A stretch of 64,000 nt of DNA. Origin: Tachypleus tridentatus. Lineage: Eukaryota; Arthropoda; Merostomata; Xiphosura; Limulidae. Below, one piece after another: positions 1 through 9,739 of this stretch; positions within the stretch are counted from its first letter, which is position 1; each line of letters opens with the position of its first letter. Where the stretch lies: positions 167,593,874-167,657,873 of the forward strand of contig NC_134830.1 of assembly GCF_004210375.1 (NCBI RefSeq), given 5' to 3'. The notes under the pieces were generated by a model. The model made no database searches. It was given only the letters and a program-made list of their open reading frames with translations, and was not told the origin of the DNA. The position numbers and the translations under genes are program-made.

Positions 1-465
1 TTTGAATTTCACTGAACATAAAATATATTTTTCAAACTCAAATAGATCAGTGAAGATTTTCACTAAAAACATTTTTTTTATATTTAGGTTAATCAAAACA
101 TTCAATCGTGCAAACAATATGAATTTGTCTGTGCAACCTTCTTATAGAATATGGAAAACTATTATCATTTATTTATTTTATTTATACATTCAACTGAATG
201 TATAATTAAAACAATATTGGAGAATAAACTTTCAAAAACTTAAATGATCTTTTCTACTTCACTTTTTAAATTTAGACTTCAACGGTAAAATAATACAACT
301 AAATATTTTTCAAGATAGGGCGAATTGCTTTATGCAGTTGCATATTAACCTTTCAGAGATAAAACGTAGGATTTAAAAAGTTACTAGCGCTGGGAAACTA
401 AAAAAGGAACATAAGTTTTTAATCTGATCTTATTTAACCATATCAAAGCATGCATGCACTTGGAA

Positions 466-574
466 ATAACGTAGATGAATAGTCTGGAGGTAAGATAAGT
501 AAATAACGTAGATGAATAGTCTGGAGGTAAGATAAGTAAATAACGTAGATGAATAGTCTGGAGGTAAGATAAGT
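466..574. repeat. 37-bp tandem repeat, 3 copies
   Basis: Three near-identical 37-bp units beginning ATAACGTAGATGAATAGTCT follow each other. They lie downstream of the MAM exon, probably in its next intron. The open frame running across them on the minus strand is not a continuation of the MAM domain. Confidence 0.9.
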
Positions 575-717
575 ACTGTTTACCAGAAAAAACAAACGTT
601 GAGAAATAAAAAGAAAGATTTTTAGCAAGATTTCTTCAAGTCTAGCTTTATGATAGATTTTAGATTCATAATAATAACAATTTTGGTAACAGCCCAAAAA
701 ATAACTGATATTCATAC

Positions 718-882
718 CTGACCCTTGAACCGCTCCTGTTAAGTTATATGTCGTGTGATCCGACTTTGGACCAGTGTTACGCGTGGGAGTCTGACCTTTG
801 TGTCTTGTCCAGTCAAAATCATCGTTATTCCCCTGATGGAGGTCACACAAATCTTCATCGAATGAACATGACACAGTTGCAC
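718..882 (-). CDS. Exon 4: first part of a MAM domain
   Basis: The exon has 165 nt, phase 1-1, with acceptor TTTGTGTAG and donor GTCAG|GTATGA. It encodes CSFDEDLC, then DDFDWTRH and GPKSDHT, the conserved beginning of MAM domains (first two cysteines, the FDW-T/R-x motif, then the GP-SDHT turn). A full MAM domain is about 160 residues, so at least one further exon is expected to the left of 718; none is convincing within 1-717. An NLT sequon lies near the end. Confidence 0.85.
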
Positions 883-3800
883 CTACACAAAAATTAAACA
901 TTTAGTCGCAAAAAAGTCACTTATTTCTTAAGAAATATGGAAACTCTAAGTAATAAATACATAATGAGCAGTTGACAGCGATACATCAGTGAATTTCTAA
1001 CAAATAGTAGATTTCATAGCAGCAAATAAACTTTCAATCAATAAGGAATCATGCGTTTAAAAGGCCATCTAGAACTATTTTAAATTAGAGCGAATGTTAA
1101 AGGTTGGTCACGTTTATTGGTGCAATTCTGATTTTTGTGCTAAGATTTGCTATTGTTATTATTGCTTTCTTATCCACCTGCAAATATGATACATGTACAT
1201 AACAGTCTTCGAGAAGCGAAAAGTAAGAATTGTAAAAACTAGCATTCGGTTTGAATTTCGCGGGCTACCTGCGCTAACCGTCCCTAACTTAGTAGTGTAA
1301 GACTGGAGGGAAGGCAACTAGTCATCACCACCCACCACCAACTCTTGGGCCACTCTTTTACCAACGAATAGTGGGATTGACCGTAACATTATAACGCACT
1401 CAAGGCTGAAAGGGCGAGCATATTTGGTGTGACCCTCAGATTACGAGTCACACGCCTTAACCCATCTGGCCTTGCCGGGCCACTAGCGTTTGGAAATTAT
1501 AAACAAACACAATAGTTTTTACTGTTAACCCTAACTTATCCAGTTTCAAAAAATATTTTAAAAAACGTATCAAATGCTCGTAAAGAATATGAAAAGCATC
1601 GTTAACAGAAATGGGGACCAAATATACTAGTAAGTCAGCGTGCGCACAAAACTTTAATTAGATATATGAAAAAAATGAACTTTATTTTTATAGATATGGA
1701 AGTGTAGACAAATATACAATAATGTTTCCAATTATCTACTGATAGAACTAATTATGTCTTTTGTAAAAGGTGGCAGAAATAAAGCACCAATTTGCCACCT
1801 GTCGCTGGTAGCAACTATGTTAGCGCCGTGGTTCTGGGAAATAATAAGGAAATAACTTCCGTTTCCTTTCTTGACAGCAATGAAACACATAACAAAGCCT
1901 ATTTCACATCCTAATTTCACAGAATCGGTTACACTAATATTATCGGTTATGAACGTCTTAGCAATTTAACTCCTATAACATTTATATGTTACAAATACCT
2001 GTAATAGGAAAGCATTCAGGAAAAGGAGCGTTCCATCCCACACTTCCGTCAGGAAATTTCCGGCAGTATACTCGCGCAGGCCCAGTGCGTTTAAATCCTT
2101 CGTCACAAACAAATCTTAGGACTGCACCAAGGATAGGCTTAACTCCACCTATTATTTTTCCATGGTTAAATGATACAGCAGGTTGACAGATCCGCTGCGG
2201 TTTCACTGAAACTAAACCGAAAACCGTTTGTTTAAGGAACAATTATCATAATGAAGGTTTGTAAAGCATGATTTGTTTTAAGATAAAATATATTAGTCGA
2301 TGTGTATCTCTGAAACAAAGTATTTAAGGTTTCGCAAAACAAGAATTAAGACTGAGGCATAAGTTCTATTGTTAAATAAAAGTTAAAAATATGTAAAGTA
2401 TTCGAAAATAAATAAAGCTTATCATACTATTCACAATATCGTACACCAAACATGCTCGCCCTTTCACTTGTAGAGGCCTTATTATGTGATGGCTAATCCC
2501 ACTTTTCGTTGGTAAAAGGAGAAACATTTAAAATATTTTACTATATTACGTTTATTTATTTGTTCTGAATCTGCGTTAGCTGGTCCTAATTTAGCAGTGA
2601 GCGAAGGCAGCTAACACAGATAACACTCATGTAGCTTTGCTCGAAATTCAGAACAAACATAATATGGTAAAATATTTTAAATGTTCCTCCTTTTGTACTT
2701 CTAGCTTTTTAATCTTTGGTTAGTTTCGAATTAGGGTCAACTGCATTAACATTCCCTAATTTCGCAATTACTAGAGGGAAGGCCGATAATCAACGCCACC
2801 CACCACCAATTCTTATACTAACAAATAGTGGGATTGGCCGAAACATAATAAGGTCCCTACGGCTAAAAGGACAAACATTTTAAAGAGGATTCAAGCCCAC
2901 GAAATTTAGATTGCAATTTGAGCTCCCTAACAATCATGCCTCCTTTTAAAAGGAGATTTTTCAATGGCAATAACCCTACCTTGGTGTTACCATAGCTAGA
3001 TAACTCCTCGCCTATCTTAAGCTGTGTTGATATAAATATGTTTAAAAAGCATTTTAATAAGCTAGTTTATTACCAGCACTCATGTATGATAAATTTGTGT
3101 TTTAAGGCTATACATTTTCCATACATAATATTCGGAAATTATGTTTGTTTGTGTTTTCGAATTTCACGCAAAGCCGCAAGAGAGCTAGCTATCTGCGCTA
3201 GCCGTCCCTAATTTAGCAGAGACAGACTAGAGGGAGGACAGCTAGTCTATCATCACATTCAGCCAATTCTTGAGCTATTCTTTTATCAACAATATTAAAA
3301 AAGATATTAACATCTCAGCGATTTCACATTTCGTACAAACATTTAATATATTTGATTTTACATATTGCCAATACTACTTTATTGGTCTGGCGTGGCCAAG
3401 TGGTTAGGGCACTGGACTCTTAATCTGAGGGTCGCAGGTTCGAATCTCCGTCCTACCAAACATGCTCGCCCTTTCAGCCATGAGGGCGTTATAATGTTAC
3501 GATCAATCCCACTGTTCGTTGGTATAAGAGTAGCCCAAGAGTTGGCGGTGGGTGGTGATAACTAGCTGCCTTCATTCTAGTCTTACCTTGCTAAATTAGA
3601 GACGGTTAACGCAGATAGCCCTCGTGTAGCTTTGTACGAAATTAAAAAACAAACTAAAACTAATTTGTTTGGCACTTATGAAAACCCTATTAATTACATC
3701 GTTCATGAAAAGTGTAGTAAAATGCACATTAACAAATCTACAAAATTTCTGTGACCACGAAAAATAATTTTATTTATGAGATTCAACTTTTTGGACGAAA

Positions 3801-6800
3801 GGCAAGGGTAATTAATGATTAAACAGTAGCTAGTTTCTCAAACAAGAAGCTTTTCACAAACTTACGGGTATTGTAGCATTTGCCTAGACTACAAATCCTT
3901 CTTTGATGCTGTGTTTTTTGTGGACATTTCCTGTCAAAGTAATTAATTATGCGGCCTCGTTTGAATGTAGAATCTGGTGTTCTGACGTGAGTTACACAAG
4001 TTCGTTGACGATCTTGAACACCATATCCACACGTGGCTGTACAAGGTGACCACGTGCTCCATTCTGCCCATTTTTCTGTTTCTGGCTTCGTGAGATTCTT
4101 TGTGTTAAACTAGATACAAAATAATCAGTATTCAACGTATATACTTTAATCACTCAATACATTTTGCTGTGTTCACTTAGTAATTTGGCTTCTGGAATCA
4201 AAAATTAAATTCGGTTTTTCTTAAAGAAAAATGTTTTTTATAGTAGAAAATAACAAAAAATAAGTCCAATATTATAAGTAATCTTACAACGTGATCAGAT
4301 AATAAAACCAAGTAAAAGATTTCTTATTTGTTTATTTTTACTTTCGCGCAAAGCTAATCGAGGGCTATCTGCGCTAGCTGTCCCTAATTCAGCAGTGTAA
4401 GACTAGAGGGAAGGCAACTAGTCATCACCACCCACAGCCAACTCTTCGATTACCCTTTTACCAATGAGTAGTGGAATTGACCGTCAAATTATAAAGTTGC
4501 CACGGCTGAAAGGACGAGCATGTTTGGTGCGACCGGTATTCGAACCCGCGACCCTCAAATTACGAGTCGCACGCCTTGACCCACCTGGCCATGCAGGGCC
4601 AAAAGTTTTTCTAGATCAATGTATATAGGCTGATGTCTCAATATTACTTTGTTATACGCATGACATATAACAATGCAAAGTAAAAGGTATTAAACGATGA
4701 TAGATACTAATAAAAACTAATGGAACCAATAATACTTCAGGTAACACATTATTACCTTTTCTCATTGAACCAATAATACTTCAGGTAACACATTATTACC
4801 TTTCCTCATTGAACCAATAATACTTCAGGTAACACATTATTACCTTTTCTCATTGAACCAATAATACTTCAGGTAACACATTATTACCTTTCCTCATTGA
4901 AGGAAATAATTTGAAACGATTATGTTGTCCAAACTACCTGACCCCGCTGACTGACCAAACATGAGCTTATGACACGGAGGGACAGTGTGCATTATAAATC
5001 TTTTTCTTTCTTTTTTTTTCATTTGATTCTCATAAATTGAGTGGTAAAGTATTAAATTAATAAAACAAAGGGCATTTTACTTTAATTTCATATTTGATAA
5101 ATAGATATTAACGTTTTATTAAATCCCATTACTGTGAATATAGTTAATGTATTCCGTTACTACTATAGCAGATTTAATGAAATATGAATTTACACGTAAA
5201 ACAGTAACTTTAGAATCTAACTAAAAAGGATGTAAAAAAACCATGTCTTCTATTATTTCTAATTTCAGACAAGTTTCGAATCTCCGTCACACCAAACATG
5301 CTCGCCCTCTCAACCGTGGGAGCGTTGTAACGTGACGGTCAATCCCACTATTCGTTGGTAAAAGAGTAGCCCAAGTATTGGCGATGGTGGTGATGACTAG
5401 CTGCCTTCCCTCTAGTCTTACACTGCTGAATTAGGAATGTCTAGCGCAGATAGCTTTCGAGCAGCTTTGCACGAAATTAAAAACAAACAAACAAACAAAA
5501 ACAACTAATTTCAGACAAGACCAAAAACAAATACGTTCGGCAGCGGGGCTGGTATACGTGTAATTAGGTTATTAAATTGTATCTTGGTACGTAAGATAGA
5601 TGGCGCGTTCTCACGTTTGTGAGGTTTATAATCAGACAGATATTTTTCACTTGGACAGACTTTAGTATTTCCATACTGCAATTTTTAAATCTGGTTTATT
5701 TTTTTATAAAACCTGTATGTGTGATGTTTATTTATTTTTGATGTAGTTATTTGGCATTATTAGGAAATCAGTTCATGCGATGTACGTAAACCGATCAGTG
5801 GAAGTACTTCTCAGGAAAGGAAAAAGAATGAAAACCGACAACTAATTTTTCGCAGCTTCAAAGAAATAAAGTGAACAAAAACTTAGAATACTATAAGTAT
5901 CTGGTAATCCAGTTTATGCATCACGTGGTATCATGTTTCGACTAATACTTCTCGCATGCCAAACCTGTGTTGTGCCAAGTAGTGGTTCCGCTCTTTAGTA
6001 AGAGAAATTTCAAGAACTTAAACTACCACAAATTCTTGCTTTAAAATTAACTGTTAGAAGTATACATGTTTTGATTAATGCAGTATAGATCAGATCAAAC
6101 AAACGTGTTACAACAGAAAGTTGACCAAAAATGATTTTGTTCTGCTCAAATAAACCTTCTGCATTAGTAGACTGATTTAAAATTATTTTTTTTCTCTATA
6201 TTGGTCTAATTTTGTTTCTGCTCAATCAAGATTTCCACAACAGTAGAAATCTAAAATGATTTCGTTTTATTCAAACGAGCCTTAAACAATAGTAGGAAAG
6301 CCGAAGTTATTTTTTTCTGCTCACACGGGCTTTCTACGATACTAGTTTGGTTTTATATTGCTAAACAATCCAGTTTGTTTCAGAAAACTGAATTTGATTT
6401 GACAGAGTTTGCTATCGTTCTGTATAAACCCTTCAACTTAGAAAATAGACACTGGGATTGTTCTGCTGAAAAAAATCATGTTTCACAAGCTTTATGAGTG
6501 CTTGGTTTGGGGTTGAATGACCTATTCAAAAGGTTTATTAGAGATTTAAAAAAATCTTGATTTGATAAAGTTTTAAAGAGTTTTGATCAAAGAAAGACTG
6601 CCATCTCTGCAAGTCGCGGATTATTCTATTAAGTTATGCTTTACAGCTGTTTAGTCAACAATCGAAAGAAAACTCCCATAATGCCTTTCACAATTTAAAA
6701 AAAAAAAAATCAAATGGACAATCTAATTGTATATTACCTCTGTTTTTGCTCCAAATAATGGCAAAGAAATCCACAAACACAGAAGAGACCAAGAAGTTAA

Positions 6801-6857
6801 GTTTAAAAATGCGTTTCTTCTAGAACAGCTGTCTTCATATAACTTTCTAAATATCAT
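718..6857 (-). CDS. Secreted TSP1-CCP-MAM multidomain protein, 5' part of a split gene
   Basis: Four exons on the minus strand form the start of one gene: 6738-6857, 3866-4109, 1999-2205 and 718-882. Every junction has AG acceptor and GT donor signals, and phases match: exon 1 ends in phase 0, TSP1 starts 0 and ends 1, CCP is 1-1, MAM is 1-1. Together they encode about 245 residues: signal peptide, thrombospondin type-1 repeat, sushi/CCP module and the beginning of a MAM domain. These are extracellular disulfide-bonded adhesion or recognition modules, so the product is probably secreted or on the cell surface. The rest of MAM and anything after it lies beyond the left edge. I do not recognise a named orthologue with this order; function (matrix, adhesion, complement-like recognition) is inference from the modules only. 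Confidence 0.8.
1249..1482 (-). mobile_element. SINE, Lys-tRNA-like family, B box deleted
   Basis: Minus-oriented copy of the dominant SINE of the window, inside the intron between the CCP and MAM exons. It carries the conserved body, but about 20 bases around the B box (normally GGTTCGAATCC) are missing, so it cannot drive Pol III transcription. Confidence 0.85.
1999..2205 (-). CDS. Exon 3: sushi/CCP module
   Basis: The exon has 207 nt, phase 1-1, with acceptor GTTTCAG and donor ACAG|GTATTT. It encodes a complete CCP (sushi) module of about 60 residues: four cysteines (RIC, RFVC, VYC, PEC), the loop GKIIGG after the first cysteine, the hydrophobic FVCDEGF strand, and the late tryptophan VGWNAPFPEC before the last cysteine. 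A single exon with symmetric phase 1 is the standard shuffled form of this module. An antisense ORF over the same bases on the plus strand is only its shadow. Confidence 0.88.
2444..2697. repeat. Fold-back of SINE fragments
   Basis: A plus-strand SINE fragment (2444-2520) is followed by an inverted repeat: AACATTTAAAATATTTTAC at about 2523 returns as its reverse complement at about 2666, with SINE tail and body pieces in opposite orientations between the arms. It lies in the intron between the TSP1 and CCP exons. Confidence 0.7.
2726..2880 (-). mobile_element. Degenerate Lys-tRNA-like SINE fragment
   Basis: An old minus-oriented copy: the CACCCACCACCAATTCT and AATAGTGGGATTGGCCG stretches of the SINE body are recognisable among many changes. 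No tRNA head. Confidence 0.65.
3143..3290 (-). mobile_element. Truncated Lys-tRNA-like SINE
   Basis: Minus-oriented copy consisting of tail and body (GCTAGCCGTCCCTAATTTAG and following), breaking off before the tRNA-like head. Intronic. Confidence 0.75.
3384..3654 (+). mobile_element. SINE, Lys-tRNA-like family, full length
   Basis: A tRNA-like head of about 75 bases is followed by a SINE body of about 190 bases and an A-rich tail. The B box GGTTCGAATCT is kept. The anticodon-loop region reads ACTCTTAATCTGAG, i.e. CTT (lysine), unlike most copies, which read CGT. It lies in the intron just upstream (minus sense, downstream) of the TSP1 exon. Confidence 0.85.
3866..4109 (-). CDS. Exon 2: thrombospondin type-1 repeat
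   Basis: The 244-nt exon follows acceptor TTGTATCTAG and ends before donor GTAAGT. It encodes 81 residues plus one base. The TSP1 hallmark WAEWSTWSPCTATCG is at residues 14-28 of the exon, with WxxW tryptophans for C-mannosylation and six cysteines in all, as expected of a complete TSP1 fold. Basic residues (RQR, KRGR) lie between the second and fourth cysteines. An NLT glycosylation sequon lies near the start. The last base plus TG of the next exon makes a leucine codon. Confidence 0.85.
4326..4600 (-). mobile_element. SINE, Lys-tRNA-like family, full length
   Basis: Minus-oriented copy with tail, body and head, including a recognisable B box (reverse TTCGAACCCGCGA). It lies in intron 1 of the TSP1-CCP-MAM gene. 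Confidence 0.88.
4723..4898. repeat. 44-bp tandem repeat, 4 copies
   Basis: Four almost identical 44-bp units, each containing the near-palindrome AGGTAACACATTATTACCT. Each unit therefore shows an AGGTAA donor-like hexamer on both strands. Located in intron 1 of the TSP1-CCP-MAM gene. Confidence 0.93.
5273..5498 (+). mobile_element. SINE, Lys-tRNA-like family, 5' truncated
   Basis: Starts within the B-box region (TTTCGAATCTCCGTC) and continues through the body to a (CAAA)n tail. The first 45 or so bases of the tRNA-like head are absent. Intron 1. Confidence 0.85.
6080..6440. repeat. Degenerate tandem repeat, about 70-bp period
   Basis: Several diverged units share a pattern of an acaacagtagaaa block, a gattttgttctgctcaaa-like block and a gcctt/gctttct block. 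Old minisatellite in intron 1; boundaries approximate. Confidence 0.45.
6738..6857 (-). CDS. Exon 1: start codon and signal peptide
   Basis: The ATG at 6857-6855 opens 40 codons ending at a GAG|GTAATA donor (phase 0). Residues 1-20 are polar and basic. Residues 21-36 give a hydrophobic core, WSLLCLWISLPLFGA, followed by KTE, a plausible signal-peptidase site after FGA. This is a somewhat long n-region for a signal peptide, so an uncleaved signal anchor is the alternative. The phase 0 end fits the phase 0 start of the TSP1 exon 2.6 kb downstream, which is the main reason for assigning it to this gene. The exon was too short and too spliced to stand out as an ORF. Confidence 0.7.
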
Positions 6858-6940
6858 TTTGTAACTTTTTAAGTCTTCTTAGAGATTGTGTATAGGCAGT
6901 GACAGATCTCAGTATCACAAGCAACACTGTTGACTCTACA

Positions 6941-6948
6941 TATTTATA
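6941..6948 (-). promoter_or_regulatory. Possible TATA box of the TSP1-CCP-MAM gene
   Basis: The minus strand reads TATAAATA about 84 bases before the start codon of exon 1, leaving room for a short 5' untranslated region if transcription starts near 6915. Position is suggestive only; AT-rich DNA produces such matches by chance. Confidence 0.25.
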
Positions 6949-7679
6949 TGAGTACAAATTCAACATACACCCACATTCTCTGTTTGGTATATAATGGTAA
7001 GCCTCTGGAATTATATTTATCTTTTACATATTTTAAGAATGTCTTGCGAAAGACTACCATAACTCTGACTCCCACGTTTGAGAGAAAGAGGAGGCGGTGG
7101 TGTTACATGGTTTGGCACTGTTATAGTTCTTTGAATCTACAAAGTATCACGTTGTACGGAGAAATTCAAGGAAGTTTCCAAGTTCTACACATACAAGGTT
7201 AGAGTAGGTTAACATTCTATCCTGTTCTCTGCTTGCAGAACTTTAACTCAGAAACCAATTGGGATGAGTGAAAAATGATGCTTAAGTAATGTAACCACGC
7301 AGTTGACAGTGCAGTGTATGTATCTAACATATGTACCCAGTCGATTAAGACTTTGAACAGTTGGTCTGTAATATGACGTGATGCAGCGTCAGCTTTCTGG
7401 CCGATGTAATCCACTTTAGGATCGTTCTGCTAATGGGTTCATCGAGTACAGTTAAAGGTGAGCCTGGTTTAGCTCCGAAATGGGTTGAGTCAAATTATCT
7501 AGGATGCTGACGTACCGGAAGTATCTAGGACGCAAGTAAAAAACCACAGTAAATGGAACAGACTGACTTGATGTAGGAGAAATCAGTTTTGACACATTTG
7601 TGTGTCCTCTTTACTCTCGAGTTTTCTCGTTCGTTTCATTTCCTGCGTTTCTTCTCTATGTTATTTCATTGTGCTGTAC

Positions 7680-7750
7680 TCACTGTGGGTATCCAAACCC
7701 GGTTTTTAGTGTTATAAGCTTTCACACTTCCGCTAAACCACTGAGGGCAT
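7680..7750 (-). mobile_element. Fragment of CACAGCGG-type tRNA-SINE
   Basis: The minus strand carries the CACTGAGG...AAACCGGGTTTGGATACCC head typical of this family. Body and tail are not recognisable. The surrounding 6950-7780 shows nothing else I can name. Confidence 0.5.
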
Positions 7751-7784
7751 GATTGTTTAAAGTAAAATTCCTCATTTGAAAATA

Positions 7785-8003
7785 ACCTTTTATTATAATT
7801 AAATTATATTAATGGTCTATGGTTTTTAGTTAATTTAGATAAGAGTCATATAGGAGTCTTTTTAATGTATATTTGTCATTTATTTTGAATCGTTTATCAT
7901 AATTAAATTATATTAATGGCCTATGGTTTTTAGTTAAGTCAGATAAGAGTCATATAGGAGTCTTTTTAATGTATATTTGTCATTTATTTTGAACCGTTTA
8001 TCA
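7785..8003. repeat. 104-bp direct duplication
   Basis: Two adjacent copies offset by 104 bases share AATTAAATTATATTAATGG through TTTTAATGTATATTTGTCA with only a few differences. Confidence 0.85.
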
Positions 8004-8664
8004 TCAGGGAACGTGAATAATTTTCTTATTGTCCCTTTGTTTAACTACACCTTACTTATAAAATACTTAATAGTGTACAAAATACATAATATAGAGTTTT
8101 CCACATTCTTGAAAATATTTTTCACATTGTTTTTGTAACAGAAACGCTGTTCTACATCTTACAAAATAATGATTCAGGAAGAGTGTTCGGATTGTTCCGA
8201 AAAAAAATGTTATGTTTTTATATATTAAAATAGATGGCGTTCGTTAAATAATATTTTAAATAATTCCATTTTCAGTAGTATTTTTATCAAGTACGTCAAA
8301 TTTTTACCAAGTACGTCAATAAAGATGTATTCAAATACTCAAGTACCATTCTAATGAAGGTCATTTTCTTGTTGTGAGGAGGGGACAATTATTTAAGAAT
8401 GTATTCTATCTTAAAGAAATGGTTGTTGCACGTATCGTAGTTGTTCTTCTGTACATATCTAGAATACCCAAATTGTGAATTTTTTCATTAATTTGTTTTT
8501 TGTTTGTGGAACCATCTAATAGAAGGCGCAACAGTTTCAGCCATATACACATATACACGCTATGCCTATTATAAGATTGTTTTCTGCGAACGATTAAAAT
8601 TAGTTCCAGATTCTCAATATAACTTCTAAAGACGTAATCAGTTTGTAATTGAACTATCACTTCT

Positions 8665-8785
8665 GTCCTCCGCTAGTACAGCGGTAAGTCTACGGATTTA
8701 CAACGCTAAAATCAGGAGTTCGATTCCCTCGGTGAGCTCACCAGATAGCCCGATGTGGTTTTGCTATAGAAAAACACGCACACAC
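8665..8785 (+). mobile_element. SINE, GTACAGCGGTAAG family
   Basis: A tRNA-like head (TCCTCCGCTAGTACAGCGG, then GTTCGATTCCCTCGG as B box) is followed by a short body GATAGCCCGATGTGGTTTTG and an (AC)n-like tail. One of two copies only about 30 bases apart. Confidence 0.8.
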
Positions 8786-8816
8786 TATCACTTCTTTATT
8801 CACTCTATGCCGACAG

Positions 8817-8935
8817 TCCTCCGCTGGTCCAGCGGTAAGTCTACGGACTTACATCGCTAAAGTCAGGGGAACTCGATTCCTCTTGTTGGACTCAGAAGAT
8901 ATCCCGATGTGGTTTTGCTATAAGAAAATACACAA
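8817..8935 (+). mobile_element. SINE, GTACAGCGGTAAG family
   Basis: Second tandem-placed copy: GTCCAGCGGTAAGTCTACGG head, degraded B box (ACTCGATTCCTC) and body GATATCCCGATGTGGTTTTG. Confidence 0.8.
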
Positions 8936-9216
8936 ACACTATGACAACAATACACTGTTATTTATTTCCAAGCATGTACATGAAATATTGCGTTTATTTC
9001 AAAGTTTCATTAAACGGACAGCTTTTCGGCTGACATTCTTCTCCACTGTTTCCCTATATTTCAACACTGATATTCTGAATAACGTTTGTGAGGCTGCTTT
9101 ATAAATAAGGACGTGATGTATTCACAACTGTCAAACTGTTAGCAGCGGAAAAGGTTTTCAGTAAACTGTAAAGTACAACTTTATAATTTTGTTGGTAACT
9201 TTGTATTCATACTTGA

Positions 9217-9290
9217 TAAGGACAAATCTTGCCGAAACGTCGAACAATTACAATAAAGTGTTTTTTTATTATCCAGTCATGGCATCTCAA
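9217..9290 (+). mobile_element. Penelope-like 3'-end fragment
   Basis: The stretch reads as aaatcttgCCGAAACGTCG followed by an AATAAAGTG / TTATTATCC terminus. This arrangement of a GAAACGT motif shortly before an AATAAA-rich end resembles the 3' ends of the Penelope-like elements elsewhere in the window. No coding part remains. Confidence 0.4.
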
Positions 9291-9429
9291 ATCGTTTATT
9301 TGTAATTTGTGTTCGTGGCAAAGCTAATGATGGCATGTGTCGCTGTCTCTAATTTTAAAACTATTGGCCAGAGGGGAGCCAGCGAGTCGGCGTCACTCTG
9401 TTCCCAACGATTCATGCTAAAGGATTGGT

Positions 9430-9705
9430 TTGATTTGTTTTGAATTTCGCAAAAAGCTAAAGTAGGTCTATCTACGCTAGCCCATCCCTAATTTAGCAGT
9501 GTAAGACTAGAAGGAAGTCAGTTAATCATCACCACCCTCCGCCAACTCTTGGGCTACTCTTTTACCAACGAATATTGGGATTGACTGACACATTATAACG
9601 CCCCCACGGCTAAAAGGGGCGAGCATGTTTGGTGCTTCCGAGATTCGAACCCGCGACACTCGAATTACGAGTCGAACGCCTTAACCCACCTGGCTATGTC
9701 GGGTC
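9430..9705 (-). mobile_element. SINE, Lys-tRNA-like family, full length
   Basis: Minus-oriented full copy with head, B box and body. A more diverged copy without head (about 9300-9420) precedes it in the same orientation. Confidence 0.87.
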
Positions 9706-9739
9706 ATGTTAAATGGAATCTGGGTATCTTATCCACATG

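Noticed and set aside
620..717. Continuation of the MAM domain past 718 (CYYYESKIYHKARLEE on minus)
   Set aside because: It resembles the YYxYxExS...KARL part of MAM domains but has no acceptor and is in frame only through the intron donor; probably chance, though a decayed exon cannot be excluded.
1986..2186. Plus-strand 66-codon frame
   Set aside because: Antisense shadow of the CCP exon.
3384..3460. Genuine tRNA-Lys gene (and similar tRNA-like heads elsewhere)
   Set aside because: Each head is followed by the same SINE body and A-rich tail, and acceptor-stem pairing is poor; they are SINE promoters, not tRNA genes.
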